DNA of 25,752 bases from Triparma columacea (lineage: Eukaryota > Sar > Bolidophyceae > Parmales > Triparmaceae): positions 1 through 25,752 of the forward strand of contig BRYA01000254.1 of the NCBI GenBank assembly GCA_030267965.1, read 5' to 3'. Positions 17,535 through 24,474 of this stretch are shown in pieces. The number at the start of each line of letters is the position of its first letter. Within the stretch, counting starts at the first letter, position 1. Under the pieces are notes generated by a model. It did no database searches, was not told the origin of the DNA, and worked only from the letters and a program-made list of their open reading frames with translations. The position numbers were made by a program, and so were the translations under genes.

Positions 17535-17716
17535 CATGTTCTATTCTCCGTCATCCCTAGTATCTGCACCATCTCCTCCTCCAACCCCAGGCGCGTGCTC
17601 GTCCCACAATCTCCAGGGAGTGGGACATGTTCTATTCTCCATCATCCCTAGTATCTGCACCATCTCCTCCTCCAACCCCAGGCGCGTGCTCGTCCCACAA
17701 TCTCCAGGGGGTGGGA
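17535..17716. repeat. 91-bp tandem duplication at the 3' end of the zinc-finger/LamG gene
   Basis: Two copies, 17535-17625 and 17626-17716, differ at only a couple of sites (ccgtcatccc against ccatcatccc, and agggagtggga against agggggtggga). The minus-strand stop codon (17634-17632) lies at the far end of the second copy. The first copy is therefore past the stop, while the second encodes the last 28 or so residues. Because 91 is not a multiple of three, the copies would be read in different frames. Confidence 0.95.
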
Positions 17717-20700
17717 TATCCACTTTTCTCCCTCACCTTCCGAACCATGGCCTTTTTTGCCATGGCGTAGTCGCTCTCGCAGAAGAACTTCTCGTGTGCG
17801 TCCAACCTGATGAGAGGAATCATAGCCCCACATCCCGGATTCTTGCACCTTCCCAATCTGTAAGGGCAGTCATTCTTTATGTGCTTCTGGACGTCCTTCT
17901 TCTTGAGTATGACGTCGCAGCCCATCGGGCACTCCACCTCAACCATTTGTTTCTTCCCCTCCTCAGCCAAAGCTGCCCTCTTCCTCACCTCCTCCCTGTG
18001 GAGCCAGTCCGGAGGCTCCTTGACAATCTCCTTGCACATCCACTCCGTATGGAAGCGGACGTCCTTCTTCTGCAAGCGCACTCCGCAACCGTACGGACAA
18101 TCGACGAAGGAAAGCTGCTGACGGCCGGCTTTGGCCAGCTTAGCCCTCTTGATTTCCACCTTGCAGCAAGCCCTGGCCTTCCAGCTGGGGCTTGGGGGCT
18201 CGCAACCTAGGTCCTCCGCAGTCACCCACTTCGTCCCCCTACCACAGATCCTGTTCTGATACCTTTGCTCGGTGACGTCGAAGCTGTACCTCCCCTCCCC
18301 TTCTTCCAACGTCCAGCATCCCAGCAGGCCGTGTTGCGGGGCGTCAAGGGGGAGCAGCTCGTGCATATACTGCCTTATCTCTGCTTTGTTCCTCGCCACA
18401 GCCCAGTAGCGGACCTCCTGGATAAAGCCCTGCATGGAGTGGCTGTCACTACCGATGAACTTCATGGGAAGAGCACACTTGACGTGGTCCCTGTATCCGA
18501 TGCACCTTCCGTCCACGTAAATCAGCACCCTGCCCCTCTTCTCCTCCGCCACGTATGTCATGTGAACCCACCTCCCCCTTGGCACGGTCTGTGTGGTGTC
18601 CATAGTGTACTCTCCCTTCCCCGCGACGCAGAATCCGGGCTTCCCCGCGGCGCCAAGAGCGAGTGCCAACTTGAACTTCTTGGAACTGGCGCAAATGTCA
18701 ATGCCCCCGGTTCCAACAGTTTCCTGTCTAATCTGTTCTTCCAGCCTGACCCCGTGGACCTCCTCTCTGTGTTTCTTCCTTTTGTCCTTCCTGTCGGCCT
18801 TGCTTCTCTTCCCTTTGCCCACCTTTTTGCCCTTTCCCTTCCCCTTGGCCTTGGCTTCCCTCTCTTCTTTCTCGATGCGCTTTGCCTCAGCCTTCGCATG
18901 GGCTGAGGCTTGCAAGCTCTCTTCTTCCTGCCTCTCGAACATCGAGACTTGTAGAGCTTCGGTGTGAATATACTGCACGAAAGATGCCCCATCTCCGTGC
19001 CAGTCGATGGGCGGAGGTGGTGCCATCTTATCTGTGGCGGTGAACGGGCGGTTTGACGACGCTGCCGTTGCAGGTGGCGTCCCCTCAATCTGGGAATCCA
19101 GCTGAGTGGAATAGGGTACGTCTGGGGTTTTGGGAATCATATTGGGGTCGAAGGTAACGTCCGCTGCTACCGACGGATTCGGAGTATTTGTTTCTGTCTC
19201 GCTTCTCTTTGTCTCCTCGGCCAGGATGGGAATCTTGGCTCCTTCGGCGACAACTGCTTGCTCCTCCTCAACCAGCATATTTTTAGGAAACACCAAGGCC
19301 TCCAAGTACTCCTTGTCCATACCTTCCTGGACCATCATGTGCTCGACCGCCTGGAGGGGTTTTTTCGTTTCGAGCATCTTTCTGTATCTGAGCACTGCCT
19401 CCCTCTCTTCTTGGGTGATTTTTGAGAGGGCCAACTCGTCCGCTTTCCTTGCTTTCTCTTCCTCCGTCTCCTCAACCTCGACCACCGCGTCACTTTCTTC
19501 CGGTCCCAAGTCGTTCACTAGCAGGTCGTAATCGACCTTTTCCTTATCCATGTCCTTGCACAATCTGCTGGCGTCCTTGATGAGCATCCTGAACTCCTCC
19601 TTTTTGTGGGCGGCGGCCCTGATCTTATCCTCGTTCTCTTTTGCCATGATAATCAGTTGCTCGGTGACTTTCTCCTTCTCCTTCATGATTTCTGTCGTCC
19701 TCTTCTTCGCAACTCTCATAGCAAGCTCGGCCAGCATCTCCTCGCCTTTTTGCAAGTTCTTGTTACTTTCTTCCGCAATTCTTTGGAGCTTCTCTTTCTC
19801 ACCCTTTGCTTCCATGGCTTTCCTGCACGTGGTTATAGCACATTCAAGAGTCGGAGCCCGATAGACCCAGAATTCTGCGGTCCAGGGGGGGCGAATGTCC
19901 TCGTCCTCGTTAATATCGATGTAGCCTGTGTTTCCCGTGAGGCGAAGGCAGGACCTGGGTTTCAAAAGGTGGTCCACTGTCTCGTGGTTGATCCTGTCCC
20001 TAAGGCGCACCATGGCCGGACAGCCGAGCTCCCAATTCCGACAAGGCACCCTTCGATTCAGACAGAGGGTTTTGATGTGTTTTTGCAGCCACATTGCGAC
20101 AACGGGCTCGCCGCAGTTGGGGCATTCCACCTCGTCCTGTCGTCTCCTTGCCTTTTCAGCGCGCTCTTCCAGGTTGGGGTCGTTCTCAAAAGGGTCGAAG
20201 AACTGCGCGTCAAACTCGCGCCGCGAGGTCCGGTGGTCTTCCATTCGCATATGTCGGAGCTCGCGCGACATGATCTCCCTTGCCCTTGAGTTGGCCACCC
20301 GCTCCGCGTCGATTTTTTCACGGAGCAGCTGCTCGGCTGACTTGGGTTTTCTCTTCTGCGGCGATTCGGCGGCTTCCTTGGCTTTTCGCTCGTCCTCCCT
20401 TTCACGGACCGCCTTCTCCTCAAGAAGTGTCCTTCTATGCATGGCAACCTTACAGCTCGTACGCTTGTGAAGGGCAATGTCGCAGAAGAGGACCTTGTCC
20501 ATACAACCCGGTTCCGGACAAGTGACGGTACGATGGGTGCAACTTTTCTCGTGTTTGGGCACGTCCTGGATGCGGATCATCATTCCGCAGCAGTTGGGGC
20601 AGTCGATCATGTTGGCTGTCGAGTTTAATTCAATCTCGTGGTTGACTTGCTTCTTCTTCTTCTTGGGCTTGCTGGGGAGGGGACGCTTCATCTTGGACTC

Positions 20701-21210
20701 ATTCGCCTTCTCTGGCATTAAACCGGATACGCCGGCCTTGGTAGCGCGCATCTTTTCTTCCTTGGCGTCCTGCTTGAGGTCGGCCTTCCAGCGTTCCTTC
20801 TCCACTTCGAGGCGGTCCAACTGGGCCTGTATGTTTGCCATTTCCATCGCGTCATTTTCCAGCTGAAGCTGCGATTGCGTCTTCTGTGGGACCCCAAAGG
20901 AGAGCTTGGCGCTCTCGTCAATGCCCTGAGCCGCAAGCTCTTTGGCATGCTCATCATGCTCCTTCTCAGCCCGGAGGTATTTGACTGGAGAGTACGTAAT
21001 CTGCATTTTTTCGTCAGATCGAAGGCAATATGGGAACAAATTGAGCCTGTTAGTTCTCATGAGCTCTTCCCTCTCGGCTTTGAAGCTTGTGGGGAGAGGT
21101 TTGTCGTCAGTTGTGAGGAAGGAGGCGAGGGGGGTTGTGTTGGGGGGGCTTGTTTCAGGCCCTGGTGGGATCGGGAGTCCCCCCCCGGATGGCGAAAAGG
21201 GAGATGCCAT
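17632..21210 (-). CDS. TRAF-type zinc-finger protein with an interrupted LamG-like domain, single long exon
   Basis: From ATG 21210 the frame runs uninterrupted for 1192 residues. An upstream exon is possible, because an acceptor-like TTTTCAG lies at about 21265 and the frame is open to 21408. Zinc-finger pairs of the TRAF/CPxxC type occur at about 203-255 (CPNCCGMM, VTCPEPGCMDKV), 362-415 (VECPNCGEPV), 1037-1065 (VDCPYGCGVRLQ) and 1093-1150 (VECPMGCDVILK, CKNPGCGAMI). A concanavalin/LamG jelly-roll starts at about 420 (CLRLTGNTGYIDI, WTAEFWVYR). It is broken by about 380 residues of charged coiled coil and Lys/Gly-rich linker, then resumes at about 838 (FKLALALG, GRWVHMTYV, LIYVDGRCIGY, IQEVRYWAVARNKAEI, GCWTLEEGEG). 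The protein has no signal peptide and is probably cytosolic. A scaffold or ubiquitin-linked role would be inference. The last 28 residues lie in a tandem duplication. Confidence 0.78.
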   Translation of the reverse strand: MASPFSPSGGGLPIPPGPETSPPNTTPLASFLTTDDKPLPTSFKAEREELMRTNRLNLFPYCLRSDEKMQITYSPVKYLRAEKEHDEHAKELAAQGIDESAKLSFGVPQKTQSQLQLENDAMEMANIQAQLDRLEVEKERWKADLKQDAKEEKMRATKAGVSGLMPEKANESKMKRPLPSKPKKKKKQVNHEIELNSTANMIDCPNCCGMMIRIQDVPKHEKSCTHRTVTCPEPGCMDKVLFCDIALHKRTSCKVAMHRRTLLEEKAVREREDERKAKEAAESPQKRKPKSAEQLLREKIDAERVANSRAREIMSRELRHMRMEDHRTSRREFDAQFFDPFENDPNLEERAEKARRRQDEVECPNCGEPVVAMWLQKHIKTLCLNRRVPCRNWELGCPAMVRLRDRINHETVDHLLKPRSCLRLTGNTGYIDINEDEDIRPPWTAEFWVYRAPTLECAITTCRKAMEAKGEKEKLQRIAEESNKNLQKGEEMLAELAMRVAKKRTTEIMKEKEKVTEQLIIMAKENEDKIRAAAHKKEEFRMLIKDASRLCKDMDKEKVDYDLLVNDLGPEESDAVVEVEETEEEKARKADELALSKITQEEREAVLRYRKMLETKKPLQAVEHMMVQEGMDKEYLEALVFPKNMLVEEEQAVVAEGAKIPILAEETKRSETETNTPNPSVAADVTFDPNMIPKTPDVPYSTQLDSQIEGTPPATAASSNRPFTATDKMAPPPPIDWHGDGASFVQYIHTEALQVSMFERQEEESLQASAHAKAEAKRIEKEEREAKAKGKGKGKKVGKGKRSKADRKDKRKKHREEVHGVRLEEQIRQETVGTGGIDICASSKKFKLALALGAAGKPGFCVAGKGEYTMDTTQTVPRGRWVHMTYVAEEKRGRVLIYVDGRCIGYRDHVKCALPMKFIGSDSHSMQGFIQEVRYWAVARNKAEIRQYMHELLPLDAPQHGLLGCWTLEEGEGRYSFDVTEQRYQNRICGRGTKWVTAEDLGCEPPSPSWKARACCKVEIKRAKLAKAGRQQLSFVDCPYGCGVRLQKKDVRFHTEWMCKEIVKEPPDWLHREEVRKRAALAEEGKKQMVEVECPMGCDVILKKKDVQKHIKNDCPYRLGRCKNPGCGAMIPLIRLDAHEKFFCESDYAMAKKAMVRKVREKSGYPTPWRLWDEHAPGVGGGDGADTRDDGE

Positions 21211-21298
21211 CGGTGTAGGATTAGCAAGGGTGGAGAAGGTCGCAGTATCACCCAGTGAAATTTGCCTGAAAACCAGGTAAACAATTTCCAAGTTCGAA
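21211..21298. promoter_or_regulatory. 88-bp divergent promoter interval
   Basis: The zinc-finger/LamG gene and the Frag1/DRAM gene start 88 bp apart on opposite strands, so the core promoters must be shared or overlap the genes. No TATA box is visible. If the minus gene has an upstream exon, this interval would instead be an intron edge. Confidence 0.4.
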
Positions 21299-22162
21299 AT
21301 GCCTGACGCTAATGGAGCTTGGGAGTCGCACAGGCTTCTTGTGGCTATGTTGGTACTACCTATATTGACATTCGTCGTGACGTACTCTATCAGTCTCAGT
21401 AATGGCACAATGGAAGTGAGTGATTTCGTTGTCAGTTGCCTTGAAGTAATTTATCTTCTCCACCGGGACCCATCGCTATTGCTAACGGGGTAAACCGTCG
21501 TTCACTCACTCAACCCCCAAATCCCCTTTCTTTTCTCTTTTCTCATCCAGTATCCGTACTATTTCCTGAGCGTATCTATCGAGTCTAAACCTGCGAGTTG
21601 CATTGGGACCTTCGGGCTATCAGCGACGTGCCTGGTCGCACCTTTCCTAGCATTCATCAGGTACAGCTTCGTTAGGAAGCACTTGGAGGAGAACATGGAG
21701 AAAGGAGCGATGTTCGACAAGGTTAAGCTGTGGAATCGCCGGGCCTTTTACTTTGCAATTTTCACTGGCATCGGAGGCCACGGGGTGGCGAGCTTTCAGA
21801 GTAGCGTGGATGATTGCGGTGGCGAGCATTGGATCGTTGGCGTGCACCTTTGGTTCGCGTTGATGTTCTTCGGTGGAGGGGCTATCTACTGCATCATCAG
21901 TTACTGGCTCGACCTCAAGTTACCTAACCTGGGCTCGCCGCGGGAGAGAATCTCTCGGAAGATATTTTGTTACGGGACTATAGCTCAGGTGTTCGCCGTT
22001 TTCTGTGTGCTCCCCGGGATCTACACGTGGCTTGGCGGCGAGCCAGCCGTGATTGCCATCATGTCCTTTTTGGAAGTCACTACATTGGGAACCTTCATGA
22101 GCTTAGGGCAGGGCACTTACCATCCTCGAGTGCTGTATCTTGCCACAGGCTTTGATGGATGA
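21299..22162 (+). CDS. Frag1/DRAM/Sfk1-family six-span membrane protein, two exons
   Basis: Exons 21299-21415 and 21551-22162 join in phase 0 (GTGAGT...ATCCAG), giving 242 residues. The first span (LLVAMLVLPILTFVVTYSI) ends in SLSNGTME. It is followed by YPYYFLSVSIESKPASCIGT and FGLSATCLVAPFLAF, the layout of PF10277: an extracellular loop with PY and P-x-x-C before the second span. Further spans are FYFAIFTGIGGHGVASF, HLWFALMFFGGGAIYCII, FCYGTIAQVFAVFCVLPGIY and AIMSFLEVTTLGTFMSLG. Family members act in lysosomal/autophagy membranes (DRAM) or at the plasma membrane with PI4-kinase (Sfk1, TMEM150). Which applies here cannot be told from sequence. The length is typical of the family. Confidence 0.85.
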
Positions 22163-22437
22163 GAGAGAGCTGGGGAAGGAAGTGCGGGCGGTGTATCACA
22201 TCAGACACGTAGAAGACTCCCAAATAGCAGCCTAGTCGAGTATATTGGCGAAGTCGCTGCAGAAGTGCAACCCTCGCGGCACAAGTAGAAAGATTAGGTA
22301 CAACAACAATCCTTTATCTAGGATTACAACCCGTCCCACCTCCTTTCCTCCCTTGCGAACTTCAATACGACCTCAATGTCTACATACATAAACTTTGTTA
22401 AGTTTGGGTGGGAATAATGATTCCCAGTTTTGTATTT

Positions 22438-22845
22438 TTATGAAGTATCAATGAAGAAGATCATGTTTGTTTTGGTTTGGAGCGATCTGTGGCGCGCAGC
22501 CGCATTGTCAACCATCCCCTTGATCTTCCACGCCTTCGTAACCTCGGGCCATTCCTCCGGAGTGTGAGGCGGGAAGAGGGATGGAGAAGGTTGGTCCTGT
22601 TTGTATTTCAAGAACCGGCGGCCGTTGAGTGCGGCCGTGAGGAACGTGCCTTCCTGGTGAGGAGCTCGGTGGACTTCTGGTACCTGCGGATCTCGCGAAG
22701 GGCGACGGTTCCGGGGCGGTACCTGTGGGGCTTCTTGACTCTGCCAGTGGCAGGGGTGGACTTGCGGGTGGCCTTGGTGGCGAGCTGCCTCCTGGGGGGC
22801 CATTCCTCCAGTTGATTTACGAGCGGTCTGCTTGGTACGAGCCAT
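22438..22845 (-). pseudogene. Histone H3 5' fragment, frameshifted and joined to an HNH-associated domain
   Basis: From ATG 22845 the frame reads [14 protein letters not shown], the exact H3 tail. The next codon is ATG where Lys14 should be, and one extra base in a C run shifts the frame. The +1 frame then continues genuine H3: [38 protein letters not shown] and STELLTRK. H3 stops there (about position 22660). The rest of the fold, from LPFQRLVREIAQ onward, is missing. The original frame continues into [19 protein letters not shown] and PPHTPEEWPEVTKAWKIKG, which matches the N-terminal domain of the HNH gene at 23730. The extra base puts the H3 start codon in frame with that domain, so an uninterrupted 135-residue frame exists. 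No working H3 can be made. Whether the chimeric frame is expressed is unknown. Confidence 0.85.
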
Positions 22846-23088
22846 TTTGTTCTGGTAGTGCGAGTGGTGGGGCGAAGGTGAGCCAAAGGGGGTATGAAGA
22901 CTGGGAATAAGATGGCCAGGTGGAAAGATTCTCGAGATTACATGGAGGTTTCAATTTCAAAGCCTCACAAGCAATAGCGATCGATTAAATTGGACGCACA
23001 ATGCGAAAAAAGACTATATAAATCAATGAAATGCCGAGACAAAGTACGAAAACCACAATTATGATACTAATTCTCACCTTAATTATTT

Positions 23089-23125
23089 GAGGCAAAATGT
23101 TGCAGGGACCGCAACATTTTGCCTC
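23089..23125. repeat. Perfect 15-bp inverted repeat with 7-base spacer
   Basis: gaggcaaaatgttgc (23089-23103) is followed by agggacc and then its exact reverse complement (23111-23125). It would form a stable hairpin. No following T run is long enough to call a terminator, and it sits in a gene-free gap. Confidence 0.95.
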
Positions 23126-23335
23126 TTTTCTCACGGGGCACTGATCTCCCGCAACATTGAGACCAAGAAAATGGGCAGTGTGTGATTTGGGTCCAAAAAC
23201 CAAAAACACTAATTAATCAAACTATGTCTGGTACGTTCGGGTATATTTCCCCCCCCTCCCATGTTTGCATGTGTATACTTCGTCTCTGAGAATAATAGAT
23301 ACGTATTGAGCCCCCTAAGTCATTTTATGGACCAG

Positions 23336-23395
23336 CGTGAAGTCGCAGAACATTCTGGTTCTCTCCGTGAAGTCGCAGAATATTCTGGTTCTGCT
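23336..23395. repeat. 30-bp tandem repeat containing a palindrome
   Basis: Two 30-bp units start cgtgaagtcgcagaa at 23336 and 23366. The second contains the palindrome cagaatattctg. It is bounded by ccgtgaa on the left and ttcacgg on the right (ending at 23401), so the second unit is itself an imperfect inverted repeat. Confidence 0.9.
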
Positions 23396-23729
23396 TCACG
23401 GATTGAATTTTGGGGTTCCCTCAAATTTATCAACTATCAAACATATAATCATGACAGGTAAGTCGTCCAAATTAATTCCTCGACTCTCTTAGTACTATCA
23501 TATACGCAATATATATAACATTTTATTTCTACTACGATGCTCTTAAAGTTCATTTTTCAACATCAGCTTGTGCCGATCGGGGTTTCTCTCTTTTCACCAA
23601 CAAATTTTGAGCCTTTCCACCAAATTACTTACTCTCATCTTCCATTCTATCGAAGATTCAAAAGCCATCGGAAGCGTCAATCTTTTCAGTGACAACGCGC
23701 GGAAGGGGCCCCCCAAGGGAGCCCCACAC

Positions 23730-24341
23730 ATGGCACGAGGATCGCCTTCCTTCAGAGAAAAGACATTTAAGAAGTTGAAAGTTGGGGAATTGTTGTCCGG
23801 CTTTGAAGGCCAATACGCCTACCTCAACGGGCGCCGTTTCTTGCTATACAATAAGGACCAAGCTTCTCCATCACTCTTCCCTCCTCACACTCCAGAGGAG
23901 TGGCCAGCGCTCCAGAAGGCATATAAGGTGAAGGGCCTATATCGGGGTGCGTTACAGCGGCACAGAGCGATGCGAGTCAAGGACAGCGCGGTTGGAGAGT
24001 TCGACTTGACGATCATGAAGGTAAGTGAAGCGATTGAGCAAGCGGGAAGAGCGACAGACATACATACTAACTCTCTGACTCACTCTCTATCTTAGATCAA
24101 GGCCTTGGTTGACGCTACCCCCATCTGCCCAGTTACGAGGCTCCCGTTACGCTTTGTTGTGGGCGATGGGAACGGTAAACATCACCCCCAATCACCAACC
24201 ATCGACAAGCTGGTGCCTTCACTTGGCTATGTTGACGGCAACTGCGCGATCCTGAGCCACAGGGGAAACCAGCTCAAGTCCGATCACACCCGCGCAACTT
24301 ACAACAACCTTGGTGCCTACTTGGAGGCAAACGGGATTTAG
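23730..24341 (+). CDS. HNH endonuclease-like protein with an unassigned N-terminal domain, two exons
   Basis: Exons 23730-24020 and 24096-24341 join in phase 0 (GTAAGT...CTTAG), giving 178 residues. The C-terminal 80 residues read CPVTRLPLRF, SPTIDKLVPSLGYVDGN and AILSHRGNQLKSDHT. They match the small HNH-type nucleases common in phages and large DNA viruses, whose pattern is C-P-x-T-G-x-x-L, then S-P-S-x-D-R, G-Y-x-x-G-N and N-x-x-K-S-D. The aspartate, asparagine and lysine positions are kept. The N-terminal 97 residues (REKTFKKLKVGELLSGF, LNGRRFLLYNKDQ, SPSLFPPHTPEEWP) form a domain I cannot name. The chimera at 22438-22845 shares it on the opposite strand at roughly 70 percent base identity by eye. 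The frame is open upstream to 23568 without an ATG. It may be a domesticated or still mobile homing-type gene; activity is not proven. Confidence 0.8.
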
Positions 24342-24474
24342 GAAGGGAAAAGGGGGAATTAAAGACAAGGACTGGCCCGGATTCCATGGGGCTACTAACA
24401 CGGGCGGGAACAATTAATAAATTAGTACTGCTTTCTGAGTCTAACAATCGATTCACTTTTAACTTTCCGCCTCA

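Larger units (their letters stand above)
22846..23729. other. 884-bp AT-rich gap between the H3 chimera and the HNH gene
   Basis: I see no secure gene. The stretch is clearly AT-richer than the rest of the window. It contains a perfect 15-bp inverted repeat (23089-23125) and a 30-bp tandem repeat (23336-23395). A 66-codon plus frame at 23261-23461 spans the tandem repeat and has no recognisable content. Both flanking genes point away from this gap, so it should hold their promoters. Confidence 0.4.

Noticed and set aside
22438..22845. A functional variant histone H3
   Set aside because: The frame shifts after residue 14 and the histone fold beyond LLTRK is absent, so it cannot form a nucleosome subunit.
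22985..23209. A minus-strand frame with a hydrophobic stretch in the AT-rich gap
   Set aside because: The hydrophobic residues follow from AT-rich codons. It spans the inverted repeat and has no family features.
23336..23395. CRISPR-like direct repeats
   Set aside because: Two adjacent 30-bp units without spacers, in a eukaryotic nuclear sequence.
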